64,000 nucleotides of DNA from contig NZ_KB849164.1 in assembly GCF_000367925.1 (NCBI RefSeq), forward strand, positions 784,349 to 848,348, in the 5' to 3' direction. A model generated the notes under the pieces. The model did no database searches and had not been told where the DNA came from. It was given only the letters and a program-made list of their open reading frames with translations. Below, piece after piece: positions 1-8,834 of the stretch (position 1 is the stretch's first letter; every line of letters starts with the position of its first letter). The translations under genes and the position numbers were made by a program. This DNA is from Acinetobacter bohemicus ANC 3994. Its GTDB lineage: Bacteria; Pseudomonadota; Gammaproteobacteria; Pseudomonadales; Moraxellaceae.

Positions 1-596
1 TCACCTTTTTGCATTCTTAAGCGGGTACAGCAGGGAAAGGTTAAACCTGCATGAAAAGGTGCGATGGCATGATAGGTTTTTTGAACTTCTCGCTGTGCAA
101 ACATTTGTTGGTAGATTGCTCGTGTAGAGACTTGTTTAGAGAATAAAACCACACCCGCCGTTTCACGATCTAGACGGTGAATGGGGGTTAAAAACTCATT
201 GCCCGTTTGTTTTTTTAGACGAACCAAAAGCGTTTCTTGGACGTATTGACCTGTTGGGCTGATGGTTAAAAAATGTGGTTTATCGATCACTAATAAATGT
301 TCATTTTCAAATAAAATTTCATGTTCAAAAGGAACATGTATTTCATGCGCTAAAAAACGATAGTAAAACACATGACTATTTTCAATATAGGGCGAGTTAC
401 AGCTTAAAATATTGCCCTGAGCATTATAAATTAAATGACGGTTAAAACGTTGTTGCCATTCATTTGCGGCAATATGTGGAAATTGCTGACACAGATATTG
501 ATAGAGATTTTCAGGTGTAGGCAAAATTTGAGGCAAAAACACTTTGCTTGCACTTACGCCATTGAGCATGGGTGGGATGAATTCAGTCTGAGTCAT
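1..596 (-). CDS. RluA-family pseudouridine synthase (3' end outside window)
   Basis: This gene reads leftward off the window, so only its first 198 codons are present; the frame is still open at base 1. The product should isomerise specific uridines to pseudouridine in rRNA or tRNA in the cytoplasm. The family signature HRLDRETAGVVLFS is present around residues 141-154, and its first Asp is the catalytic residue of RluA-type enzymes. The N-terminal ~90 residues (starting MTQTEFIPPMLNG) resemble the N-terminal region of the RluA subgroup annotated as tRNA Psi32 / 23S Psi746 synthases, but I cannot fix the target base. The ATG at 594-596 is the first in-frame start. It is divergent from tsaE. 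Confidence 0.8.
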   Translation of the reverse strand, partial: MTQTEFIPPMLNGVSASKVFLPQILPTPENLYQYLCQQFPHIAANEWQQRFNRHLIYNAQGNILSCNSPYIENSHVFYYRFLAHEIHVPFEHEILFENEHLLVIDKPHFLTISPTGQYVQETLLVRLKKQTGNEFLTPIHRLDRETAGVVLFSKQVSTRAIYQQMFAQREVQKTYHAIAPFHAGLTFPCCTRLRMQKG

Positions 597-733
597 GGGG
601 TGTATCGTGCGTATCAATCAATAAAAAATTACAATGAAATGTAGGAAAAGTTACACATTTAGAAGTGCGAGCATGGGCAATAAAGCAGTGCGATGCTATC
701 ATAATTGTTCTTTTGAGTTTTGTCGTGAGTAAT

Positions 734-1210
734 ATGCAGTATTCATTTAATTTCAACCTAAACAATGAAGACGATACCCAAAATCTAGCACAGGTTTTGG
801 CGCAGCATTTTACCACGGGTGTGGTTTATTTAATTGGTGATTTGGGTGCAGGCAAGACCACGCTGACGCGTTATTTTTTGCAAAGTTTAGGGCACAAAGG
901 TGCGGTTAAAAGCCCCACCTATACGTTGGTTGAGCCTTACACGATTCAAGCTAAAGATATTTTTCATTTCGATTTATATCGCGTAAATGATCCTTATGAA
1001 CTTGAACTGATGGGAATTCGTGATTATTTAGAAACGCCTGATGCACTATTTTTATTTGAGTGGCCATCCAAAGGTGGCGATGAAATTCCGCAACCAGATC
1101 TGATTATTAATATTGAAAAGTCTGAAGATGAGTTGACGCGTACAGCGCATCTAAGTTTTTCATCCGCAGCCCTCAAACAAGCATTAGAGAGTCAATTAAA
1201 CAATGCGTGA
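734..1210 (+). CDS. tsaE: tRNA threonylcarbamoyladenosine biosynthesis ATPase TsaE
   Basis: TsaE is the small P-loop ATPase that works with TsaB and TsaD to make t6A at position 37 of ANN-decoding tRNAs. The 158-residue product is the usual family length. It has a Walker A motif GDLGAGKTTLTRYF near residue 37, a downstream SPTYTLVEPY segment, and the HFDLYRV and LFEWPSKG motifs typical of the family. The frame is open further upstream to 665, but I chose the ATG at 734 because the protein then starts at the conserved region. The stop overlaps the mutL start by 8 nt, which suggests translational coupling in a tsaE-mutL-miaA-hfq operon. Confidence 0.92.
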   Translation: MQYSFNFNLNNEDDTQNLAQVLAQHFTTGVVYLIGDLGAGKTTLTRYFLQSLGHKGAVKSPTYTLVEPYTIQAKDIFHFDLYRVNDPYELELMGIRDYLETPDALFLFEWPSKGGDEIPQPDLIINIEKSEDELTRTAHLSFSSAALKQALESQLNNA

Positions 1211-3161
1211 TGATTTAAGTGAACGTCGTATTCATACCCTTAACCCTGCGCTGGCCAATCAAATTGCCGCAGGTGAGGTGATTGAACGTCCTGCATCAGT
1301 GGTGAAAGAGTTATTAGAAAACTCGATAGATGCGGGTGCGACAGAACTAATTATTCGTGTTGAGCAAGGCGGCAGCACCTTAATTGAAATTATTGACAAT
1401 GGTCATGGTGTACATCCTGAAGATTTAGCCTTAGCGGTGATGCGGCATGCCACCAGTAAAATTCAAACTGCGGATGATTTACAAGCCATTATGAGCTTGG
1501 GTTTTCGTGGTGAGGCATTGGCTTCCATTGCTGCCGTGTCACGTTTAACCTTAACCAGTAGTCAAAATAATGACGGTATTGGTTATCAAGTTGAAGTGAA
1601 TGGTACAGCTTTTGACCATCAAGACATTCAAGCCGTAGCGACTCAGCAGGGAACGCACATTCGTGTGCAAGACCTTTTTTTTAATGTACCTGCTCGGCGT
1701 AAATTTTTAAAAAAACAGGGCACTGAGTTTGGACATATTGAAGAAATCGTACGTCGTTTAGCGCTGACGCATTTTAATATTCGCTTTGTGCTTGAACATA
1801 ACAATAATATTCGTTTGAATTTACCGATTGCCGATAGTGGTGCATTACGTTTCCAACGTGTTCAGCAATTATTAGGTCGAGCATTTACCGAAAATGCCTA
1901 TTGGATTGATGCGGATAGTATCAGTATGCGTTTATCTGGATGGTTAGGTCATCCATCTGATGCACGTGGGCAAGCGGATTTACAGTATGTCTATGTCAAT
2001 GGACGGATTGTGAAGGATAAAACCATTTCCCATGCGCTACGCATGGCTTACGATGGTATTTTGCATGGACATCAACATGCTGCCTATTTACTTTTTTTAG
2101 AAGTCGATCCTGAAAATATTGATGTGAATGTACACCCAACCAAACATGAAATTCGTTTTTTAAATCAACGTGAAGTGCATGAATTTGTGCGTCATTATGC
2201 CAAAGAGACACTGGCTCAATTTCAAACGGCAAGTGTTGATTTAGCGCAAGCCATGAAAGTGCAAGATGAGGTTGTTCATGCTCAAGTGCAACATCCACGT
2301 TATCAGGAACAGTTTCAATTGCATCGTTCTGTTGAGACTCAACAGCCTGTGATGTTGGTTGAGTCATCGACTGAGTTATTAACGGATTTTCATGCCAGCA
2401 GCCCACAAACGGTGCAATATTCAGCAGCATCTTCGCAAAGAAGTTATGTAGGCTCACAGCAGGTCAATAATGCCCTGAAAAGCTATTTATCCCCCTTACG
2501 AGATGCTGTAACAGCAAACGCTGCAGATGTAGAATTGAACCAGTTTGAGCAAAATTCAGCAGTCAAGGTGGATGAGCATCCTTTGGGGATCGCAATTGCA
2601 CAATTGCATGGCATTTATATTCTTGCGCAGAACATCGAAGGCTTAATTATTGTGGATATGCATGCTGCACATGAGCGCATTGTGTTGCAACAAATGAAAG
2701 CTGCGTGGGATAAACCTGAATTTTGGACATCACAGCAATTGCTCATTCCTAAAGTGATTAGCATTAGTCGTATGCAAGCCATGCGTGTGGATGATTTAAA
2801 AGATCAGCTTGCGCGTTTGGGTCTTGAAATGGATCAATATGGCGATGAACAGGTGATTGTACGTGGTGTACCCGCTATTTTACATAAAGCCAATTTTGAA
2901 TCTTTAGTACCTGAATTACTCAATGATTTAGACCCAAATGATGAAGCTCAAGGCTTATTACAAAAACGTGATCAAATCTTAGCAGGCATGGCATGTCATG
3001 GGGCAGTCCGTGCCCATCGAATCCTGAGTCTTTCAGAAATGAATGCTTTGTTACGTCAAATGGAACAAACCGAATTTGCCAGTCAGTGTAATCATGGACG
3101 TCCAACTTGGCGTGCATTTCCACTTTCACAGTTAGATAAACTTTTTGCTCGAGGAGAGTAG
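1203..3161 (+). CDS. mutL: DNA mismatch repair protein MutL
   Basis: This is the GHKL ATPase of mismatch repair, linking MutS recognition to strand incision. The N-terminal ATPase motifs are clear: IAAGEVIERPASVVKELLEN, DNGHGV and the GFRGEALASI lid. A variable linker of about residues 340-460 separates them from the dimerisation domain. The C-terminal domain has DMHAAHER (D485, H487, E491), ACHGAVRAH and CNHGRP, which match the metal-site motifs of endonuclease-type MutL proteins. The last acidic position of the DQHA(X)2E(X)4E motif reads Gln here. At 652 aa the length is normal. It overlaps tsaE and ends 6 nt before the miaA start. Confidence 0.96.
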   Translation: MRDDLSERRIHTLNPALANQIAAGEVIERPASVVKELLENSIDAGATELIIRVEQGGSTLIEIIDNGHGVHPEDLALAVMRHATSKIQTADDLQAIMSLGFRGEALASIAAVSRLTLTSSQNNDGIGYQVEVNGTAFDHQDIQAVATQQGTHIRVQDLFFNVPARRKFLKKQGTEFGHIEEIVRRLALTHFNIRFVLEHNNNIRLNLPIADSGALRFQRVQQLLGRAFTENAYWIDADSISMRLSGWLGHPSDARGQADLQYVYVNGRIVKDKTISHALRMAYDGILHGHQHAAYLLFLEVDPENIDVNVHPTKHEIRFLNQREVHEFVRHYAKETLAQFQTASVDLAQAMKVQDEVVHAQVQHPRYQEQFQLHRSVETQQPVMLVESSTELLTDFHASSPQTVQYSAASSQRSYVGSQQVNNALKSYLSPLRDAVTANAADVELNQFEQNSAVKVDEHPLGIAIAQLHGIYILAQNIEGLIIVDMHAAHERIVLQQMKAAWDKPEFWTSQQLLIPKVISISRMQAMRVDDLKDQLARLGLEMDQYGDEQVIVRGVPAILHKANFESLVPELLNDLDPNDEAQGLLQKRDQILAGMACHGAVRAHRILSLSEMNALLRQMEQTEFASQCNHGRPTWRAFPLSQLDKLFARGE

Positions 3162-3167
3162 TTGTAC

Positions 3168-4112
3168 ATGTCAAATCAATTGCCGGTCATCAATTTAATG
3201 GGACCAACTGCAAGTGGTAAAACCGCTTTGGCATGTGAGCTTTATGAGCAAGGTCATTTTGAGCTCATATCTGTCGATTCTGCGCTTGTTTATCAAGATA
3301 TGGACATTGGTACAGCAAAGCCGACGAAAGAAGAGCAGGCGCGCTATCCACATCATTTGATCGATATTATTACTCCTTTGGAAGTTTATTCAGCAGCAAA
3401 TTTTGTCGAAGATGCTTGTGTGCTGATTGACGACATGCATGCACGTGGAAAAACCCCGATTTTAGTCGGAGGAACGATGCTGTATTTCAAGGCTTTGTTA
3501 GAGGGCTTGTCGAGTAATTTACCCAGCGCAGATTATGCGGTTCGTGCTGAAATTGAAGCTCAAGCGGAGCAACAGGGCTGGGATGCAGTTTATGCCGAAT
3601 TATGTAGCGTAGACGCATTGGCGGGTGAGAAATTTAAGATCAGTGATAAACAACGAATTATCCGTGCATTAGAGGTTTTTAAACTCACTGGGCAGCCGAT
3701 TACAAAACTACAAGCTGAACAACCAAAAAATGTACCATATCGCTACACTTTTCATAATCATGCTTTATTGCCAGATCGTGTAGAATTGCATAAACGTATT
3801 GAAAAACGTCTTAAAACTATGTGGGATATCGGATTTTTACATGAAGTAGAAGTACTGATTGAAAAATACGATTTGAATGATAATTTACCCTCAATGCGTT
3901 CCGTCGGTTATCGTCAAGCTATAGAATTTATACAAAAAAGTGACCAAAGCAATGAAAAACGACAAGAAATGGAGGATAAGTCTTTATTTGCGACACGACA
4001 ACTTGCAAAACGTCAATATACTTGGCTCAGATCTTTGCAAGAGTCGCATAATTTTAAAACATATTTGACGATAAAGCAGGCTCAAGAAGACTTGCGAAAC
4101 TGTTACGGATAA
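3168..4112 (+). CDS. miaA: tRNA dimethylallyltransferase MiaA
   Basis: MiaA transfers a dimethylallyl group to N6 of A37 in tRNAs that read UNN codons. The 314-residue product opens with the P-loop NLMGPTASGKTALA, followed by the SVDSALVYQDMDIGTAKP substrate segment and the SMRSVGYRQA motif near the C-terminal domain. The frame also opens at a TTG at 3162. I chose the ATG at 3168 because a strong GAGGAGAG ribosome binding site (3151-3158) sits at good spacing. It lies between mutL and hfq, the order conserved in many gammaproteobacteria. Confidence 0.95.
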   Translation: MSNQLPVINLMGPTASGKTALACELYEQGHFELISVDSALVYQDMDIGTAKPTKEEQARYPHHLIDIITPLEVYSAANFVEDACVLIDDMHARGKTPILVGGTMLYFKALLEGLSSNLPSADYAVRAEIEAQAEQQGWDAVYAELCSVDALAGEKFKISDKQRIIRALEVFKLTGQPITKLQAEQPKNVPYRYTFHNHALLPDRVELHKRIEKRLKTMWDIGFLHEVEVLIEKYDLNDNLPSMRSVGYRQAIEFIQKSDQSNEKRQEMEDKSLFATRQLAKRQYTWLRSLQESHNFKTYLTIKQAQEDLRNCYG

Positions 4113-4203
4113 AGCAAAATTTAGTAACTATCTTTTTTATAATTTTTAATTGAAAAATAGAGATAGTTTTTGCGCTGATTTTTAAATTTTTTGGAGTTAT
4201 AAC

Positions 4204-4737
4204 ATGTCTAAAGGTCAAACTTTACAAGATCCGTTCTTGAATTCTCTCCGTAAGGAACGTATCCCTGTTTCTATCTTCCTTGTGAACGGTATTAAATTAC
4301 AAGGTCATATTGAATCTTTTGACCAATATGTAGTTTTATTAAAAAATACGGTAAGCCAAATGGTTTACAAACATGCAATTTCTACAGTTGTTCCTGCACG
4401 TAATCCACGTCCTGCTGGCGCTCCTGCTGGTGCTCAAGGCGCTGGTGGCTTCGGTGGTGCTCAACCTGGTCAAGGCGGCTTCGGCGGTCAAGCTGGTGGC
4501 GGCTTCGGCGGTCAACAGGGCGGCTTCGGTGGTCAAGGTGGCTTTGGCGGTCAAGGCGGCTTCGGCGGTCAAGGCGGCTTTGGCGGTCAACAGGGCGGCT
4601 TCGGTGGTCAAGGCGGCTTCGGCGGTCAACAAGGTGGCTTCGGCGGTCAGCAAGGCGGCTTTGGTGGTCAGTCAAATACTGGTTTTGACGCTGAAACTAA
4701 ATTTGAAGACTCTCAAGAAGACGAAAATAATCGTTAA
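4204..4737 (+). CDS. hfq: RNA chaperone Hfq with long Gly/Phe-rich C-terminal tail
   Basis: Hfq is the hexameric Sm-like chaperone that pairs small RNAs with mRNAs. Residues 1-66 are a canonical Hfq core, with LQDPFLNSLRKERIPVSIFL, the Sm1 region, and YKHAISTVVP (Sm2). The tail is exceptional. Residues ~70-158 carry eleven GGFGG units separated by Q/A/P residues, then an acidic end (FDAETKFEDSQEDENNR). At 177 aa it is much longer than the ~80-100 aa of enterobacterial Hfq. Long Gly-rich Hfq tails are known in Acinetobacter and other Moraxellaceae. The coding DNA for the tail is locally GC-rich and tandemly repetitive. A hairpin terminator follows at 4751. Confidence 0.97.
   Translation: MSKGQTLQDPFLNSLRKERIPVSIFLVNGIKLQGHIESFDQYVVLLKNTVSQMVYKHAISTVVPARNPRPAGAPAGAQGAGGFGGAQPGQGGFGGQAGGGFGGQQGGFGGQGGFGGQGGFGGQGGFGGQQGGFGGQGGFGGQQGGFGGQQGGFGGQSNTGFDAETKFEDSQEDENNR
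4444..4671 (+). repeat. Tandem coding repeat in hfq (GGFGG units)
   Basis: This stretch holds eleven near-identical units built on ggcggcttcggcggt, with Gln codons (caa/cag) as spacers. Units differ mostly at third positions (ggc/ggt, ttc/ttt), and spacing alternates between one and two Gln codons. The array keeps several other frames open, which explains spurious ORFs on both strands here. Confidence 0.9.
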
Positions 4738-4750
4738 TTGTTGATTCTTA

Positions 4751-4778
4751 AAAAACCTCTCCTTGTGAGAGGTTTTTT
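4751..4778 (+). terminator. Rho-independent terminator after hfq
   Basis: A hairpin with arms aaaaacctctc and gagaggttttt is followed by a T-run. It starts 14 nt after the hfq stop and closes the tsaE-mutL-miaA-hfq transcription unit. Confidence 0.85.
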
Positions 4779-4892
4779 TGTGAAAAATTTTAGTTTTACA
4801 TCAATAAATAGATGTAATCGTTTTTAAATAAAATTAAAGTAGCGGTAAAATTCAGTTGAAATAGCCAAGCATAAAATAGAATTATTTATGTA

Positions 4893-4926
4893 ATAAAAAA
4901 ACCAGCTGCTGATAGCAACTGGTTCT
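4893..4926 (-). terminator. Rho-independent terminator after surA
   Basis: Read on the minus strand this is a stem aaccagttgct / agcagctggtt with a short loop, followed by six T. It lies 25 nt past the surA stop and should end the lptD-surA unit. Confidence 0.75.
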
Positions 4927-4950
4927 TTATTGAGAATAAATAAGTTGAGA

Positions 4951-6255
4951 TTATTTATTTTTTTTACGATCAAGATTTGGGTCTTTTATCTCTACAAAGG
5001 CATTACTGCGAATTTCACGTAACCAACTATCTAACTCTGAATCAAATTGACGTTCACCTAAAATTTGACGAGCCATACGTTCTTGATATTCGCGGGTCAT
5101 GTCTTGTTGACGAGTATCTGTCACTTGAAGAATGTGCCAACCAAATTGTGTTTGGAATGGTTCACTGGTTTGACCAACAGGTGTGCTTTTCATACGTGCT
5201 TCAAACTCAGGAACCATGACACCCGGGCTTACCCAACCTAAGCTACCACTATCGCGTGCAGAGCCAGGATCATTGGAGAAAGTGGATGCGAGTACTGCAA
5301 AATCTTCACCCGCTTTTAAACGGTTATAAATGCTATTGATCTGCTGTTTTGCATTGTCTGGGCTGACCACTTCTGATGGCTGAATCAAAATATGGCGTGT
5401 TTTATATTGAGACACAATCGCTTTTTGCTCTGCACCTTTACGATCGACCAGTTTTAAAATGTGTATACCGTCACGTACAGGAATTAAATCCGTTGTTTGA
5501 CCCACTTCTAAGGGGGTTACACGTGCTGCAAGTTCGCTTGGAATTTCAGATAGATTACGAAAGCCCATATCGGCACTTTCAACTTTTACGCCATTGGCTG
5601 TAAATTTCTTATCAATTGCAGCAACATCATTACTCTCTTTTAATGCGGCTTTAACTTGTGCGGCAACCTTTTCAATATCTTTTTCACCCGAAACACGTAC
5701 GTGTAATACGTGAACCTGATTGCCTAATGCCGCTTGACCTTGTGGGGTCTTTAAGAAATTTTCAACGTCTTGATCACTAATTTTAATTCGTGACATCACC
5801 ATTTGCTGACGTAAACGATTAATGGCTAAATCTTCTGCAATACGATTGCGCAGAGATTCATACGTTCCCGGTGCAATGGCATCTAGTTTTTGTTGAAAAG
5901 CTTCTAAGCTTTGACTTCCAGACTGGTTTGCAACTTTCATGACTGCTTCATTTAAGCTTTTTTCATCCGCTTTAATGTTGTAGCGTTTAACTTGTTCAAG
6001 TTGTGCTTGACGAATAATGAGTTGGTCAAGTGCTTGTTGTTGCAAATATTGCTCTGGCGGAACTGGTTTTTTTTGCGCTTCAAGTTGATGCTTGATTTCC
6101 GCAATATTTTGTTCTAAATCGCTTTTTAGAATGACACTGTTATCTACTACAGCAACAACCTCATTTTTTGATTGTGCGAAAGTAGTCATTGATGAAGATA
6201 AGGCTACAGCAAGCGCAGTCGCTTTAAAAAAATGTTTTAACTGGATTGTCTTCAT
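4951..6255 (-). CDS. surA: Periplasmic peptidyl-prolyl isomerase / chaperone SurA
   Basis: SurA escorts unfolded outer-membrane beta-barrel proteins across the periplasm to BAM; LptD is a well-known client. The 434-residue protein has a Sec signal peptide (about residues 1-28, ending TTFAQS), an N-terminal SurA_N chaperone region, and two parvulin-like domains. The second is clear (TRHILIQPSEVV... GSLGWVSPGVMVPEF... FGWHILQV); the first is more divergent. The ATG at 6255 overlaps the last base of the lptD TAA (TAATG), so the two genes are probably translationally coupled. An in-frame ATG also exists at 6270. Confidence 0.93.
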   Translation of the reverse strand: MKTIQLKHFFKATALAVALSSSMTTFAQSKNEVVAVVDNSVILKSDLEQNIAEIKHQLEAQKKPVPPEQYLQQQALDQLIIRQAQLEQVKRYNIKADEKSLNEAVMKVANQSGSQSLEAFQQKLDAIAPGTYESLRNRIAEDLAINRLRQQMVMSRIKISDQDVENFLKTPQGQAALGNQVHVLHVRVSGEKDIEKVAAQVKAALKESNDVAAIDKKFTANGVKVESADMGFRNLSEIPSELAARVTPLEVGQTTDLIPVRDGIHILKLVDRKGAEQKAIVSQYKTRHILIQPSEVVSPDNAKQQINSIYNRLKAGEDFAVLASTFSNDPGSARDSGSLGWVSPGVMVPEFEARMKSTPVGQTSEPFQTQFGWHILQVTDTRQQDMTREYQERMARQILGERQFDSELDSWLREIRSNAFVEIKDPNLDRKKNK

Positions 6256-8714
6256 TAACGTTGTGTCCAAGATTGATTAATATTATTGAAACCTAGAATA
6301 CGATTCTCTAGTAATGATGAAAGCTTGTTATTGAAACCACCTAAGCCTTTCAGGCTAATTTCAGCCATGATGGCACGTTTAGCGTTCACACCATCTTCAT
6401 TTACATTGTCTAGGTCGTTGTAGTAAGAACGTCCATACACTGAAACACCCCAACAACACGACTCATAATTGACACCGAGTAAATATTCACGTGCCACGTT
6501 ATTTTCGATATCGTATTGGGCATGACCCATAATGCGCCAGTTATTGGATATTGGCTGAATGAAAGACGCCACCACTTGATCATACTGATCTTGTCGGTTT
6601 GGAATATCTTTACGATAGAAGTAACCGACATTATAAAGATTGCCTTTATCGCCAGTGTAATAAAGCTGTAAATCACGTTGAGCATTGTCACCATTCGACA
6701 TCCAAGCCGAGTTTGCACCAATACTAAATTTTTGTGAAAGTTGGCTAGAGACACTTAAAACAGGGCCTGTATGGTGCTCAGTATCAAACTCATCTGCAAC
6801 ATTATCTAAACTAACGCGACGATCTTCAAAATAATAACTTTGACCAATACCAGCTTTTAAGCGCTCTAAGCCAATTTCATCAAATAGGCTGTAGCTTAGA
6901 CCAAGCGTTAAGAAGTTATTGTCTTCTAAACGGTCATGTCCATAGAAACGGCGTGCACTAAATAATTGATCATAATTAATAGAGGCGGTTGCTGAGTCAA
7001 AGTTCGGATGACCTGTTTGGTTTCTATAGGGTGCGTAAGCATAAAATGCGCGTGGAGTCAGGGTTTGTAGGTACTTACCATCTTTTTCAAAGGTTAAACC
7101 TGTATCTAGAGTGAATTGCGGTACAGTGACTGATTGCTTTTCATCTGAAGAATTGGTGTTTTGGTTGCTATTGATGGTGTCTTGGTCGTAGAACGTGTTG
7201 ATGTTACGAATCGATACTTCTGGAATGACAAATGACCACGGGTTACGGTAATTATAACGTACAGCAAAGTCATTATAGATACGAGTACCACTTGGTTCGA
7301 AGGTGGTACTTGTTCCATTGCTGGCATCGCTAATGTCTTTTTTGAAGTAAGCGGTATCGTGATTAAACTCGTATTGTAAACCCAGTGGATTACCTGTTTT
7401 ATAATTTAACAGGAACTGTGGTAAACGTGCGTAAGGACGGTCTTCATCAGAAACGGTTTTATCCAAGGTTTGGAAGTTTTCAACCTTTAACTGAGCTTTT
7501 AAGCCGGGAATACCATTTTTATAGTTCAGTTCCCATGCACGACGTAAGTTTAAATCGGTTTTAGAGTTTGGATTATTATTTAAATCAGTAAAATAATCTT
7601 TATCTGATGCGTAGTTATAATCTAGGTTGGTAGAGAACTGTTCATTGATTTGCCAATTATGCAGTAAATGTAAGTCTTTACGGTCTTGGTCATCATACTT
7701 CTCATCAGAAGCTAAATAACCGCCCCAAATCATACCTGAGCCGAAGTTTTCAGTTAAATAACGGAATTCACCTTCAAGCATTGGCCCACGATCAGCAATA
7801 TAGCGTGGAGTCACTGTAGCATCGTAATTGGGTGCCAAATTTAAATAAACAGGTACAGCAAGTTCTATACCGCCATCATTGGTGAAGCCAAAACTTGGGC
7901 TTAAAATACCTGTCGTGCGGCGGTCATCAATCGGGAAGTTAAAATAGGGAACAGCTAAAACGGGAACGTCTTTAACATAAAGTTTGGTTCCGTGCGTTTC
8001 TCCGCGACCAGTTTCTTGATTCAAGGTAATTTTATTGGCTTGGATTTTCCAAGTCGGTGTTTCATCTGGTGGGCATGTGCTGTAAGTCGCATTGTTCATG
8101 ACCACAATATTTTCAGAAGTGCGGGAAATTTTTTCCGCGCGACCATGCGCATGTTGTTGTTCTGAAATATAGAAGCTGTTATTTAAATCGCCTTGCTGCG
8201 TTTTTAGGTTGTAATTGATTTGATCACTTTGGGCGAGCAAACCCGCTTGAGCCATTTGCACACGGCCTTCAGCATTGGCAAAGGTTTGTGTTTTATCAAT
8301 GGTGATTTTATCGGCACGAATTTGACGACCATCTTGGTCAATCATTACGTTGCCTTCAAGTACCGAGTCACCATTTGGATCATAATGCCCATAATCAGCA
8401 GTTACCACTGAAGTCGCTTCAGCAGCACCTACCGCTTTGGTCTCAGGACTGATCGGGGTGATCCAAGCGCCTTGACAATAAGCTGAGCTTAAGTACTGTC
8501 CTTGCCGTTGTTTGGCTTCGGGGACTGACTTGTCAACGTAGTATTGTTCAAAAAACTGTTGTCCAGGATAAGCTTCTTGAATGCTGTCCTTCATTTTTTG
8601 ATTGTTGACAGTCGAAGCTGGAAGTGTGGACTCAGCATAGCTTGAAATCGAGCTGCCACATAAAAGGGTCAAGATAGCAGTCGCTAAAGGATTAAATTTG
8701 AACTGATGCTTCAT
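6255..8714 (-). CDS. lptD: LPS-assembly outer-membrane protein LptD
   Basis: LptD forms the outer-membrane barrel that, with LptE, inserts LPS (LOS in Acinetobacter) into the outer leaflet. The protein has a signal peptide (MKHQFKFNPLATAILTLLCG... SSYAES). An OstA/LptA-like periplasmic domain covers roughly residues 95-230 (GHYDPNGDSVLEGNVMIDQD...). A long beta-barrel follows, with alternating aromatic strands to the C-terminus. Cysteines near residues 43, 216 and the CC pair near 750 fit the LptD disulphide pattern. Two ATGs (8723 and 8714) are possible and neither has a good ribosome binding site; I prefer 8714. It is divergent from amgK. Confidence 0.95.
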   Translation of the reverse strand: MKHQFKFNPLATAILTLLCGSSISSYAESTLPASTVNNQKMKDSIQEAYPGQQFFEQYYVDKSVPEAKQRQGQYLSSAYCQGAWITPISPETKAVGAAEATSVVTADYGHYDPNGDSVLEGNVMIDQDGRQIRADKITIDKTQTFANAEGRVQMAQAGLLAQSDQINYNLKTQQGDLNNSFYISEQQHAHGRAEKISRTSENIVVMNNATYSTCPPDETPTWKIQANKITLNQETGRGETHGTKLYVKDVPVLAVPYFNFPIDDRRTTGILSPSFGFTNDGGIELAVPVYLNLAPNYDATVTPRYIADRGPMLEGEFRYLTENFGSGMIWGGYLASDEKYDDQDRKDLHLLHNWQINEQFSTNLDYNYASDKDYFTDLNNNPNSKTDLNLRRAWELNYKNGIPGLKAQLKVENFQTLDKTVSDEDRPYARLPQFLLNYKTGNPLGLQYEFNHDTAYFKKDISDASNGTSTTFEPSGTRIYNDFAVRYNYRNPWSFVIPEVSIRNINTFYDQDTINSNQNTNSSDEKQSVTVPQFTLDTGLTFEKDGKYLQTLTPRAFYAYAPYRNQTGHPNFDSATASINYDQLFSARRFYGHDRLEDNNFLTLGLSYSLFDEIGLERLKAGIGQSYYFEDRRVSLDNVADEFDTEHHTGPVLSVSSQLSQKFSIGANSAWMSNGDNAQRDLQLYYTGDKGNLYNVGYFYRKDIPNRQDQYDQVVASFIQPISNNWRIMGHAQYDIENNVAREYLLGVNYESCCWGVSVYGRSYYNDLDNVNEDGVNAKRAIMAEISLKGLGGFNNKLSSLLENRILGFNNINQSWTQR

Positions 8715-8834
8715 TTGTCTCATTAACCAAGTATGCTTAATCGCAATTAATTATTCTCGCATCATAGAGAAAAAGTTGATAAGTGGCTACACTTAGTACT
8801 TTAAAAACTCAGCCTGTTTTAGAATTTATCGCAA

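Noticed and set aside
583..816. 77-aa minus-strand ORF between the RluA-like gene and tsaE
   Set aside because: It overlaps both real starts, is Cys/Phe-rich without a ribosome site, and looks like noise.
1996..2457. 153-aa minus-strand ORF inside mutL
   Set aside because: It lies wholly antisense to a clear MutL frame and has no family motif.
4444..4671. Regularly spaced direct repeats resembling a CRISPR array
   Set aside because: Units are contiguous in-frame codons of hfq with 3-6 nt spacers; no unique spacers and no cas genes.
4339..4744. Several long alternative ORFs on both strands over hfq
   Set aside because: They are by-products of the GGFGG tandem repeat, with Ala- or Arg-rich low-complexity translations and no start signals.
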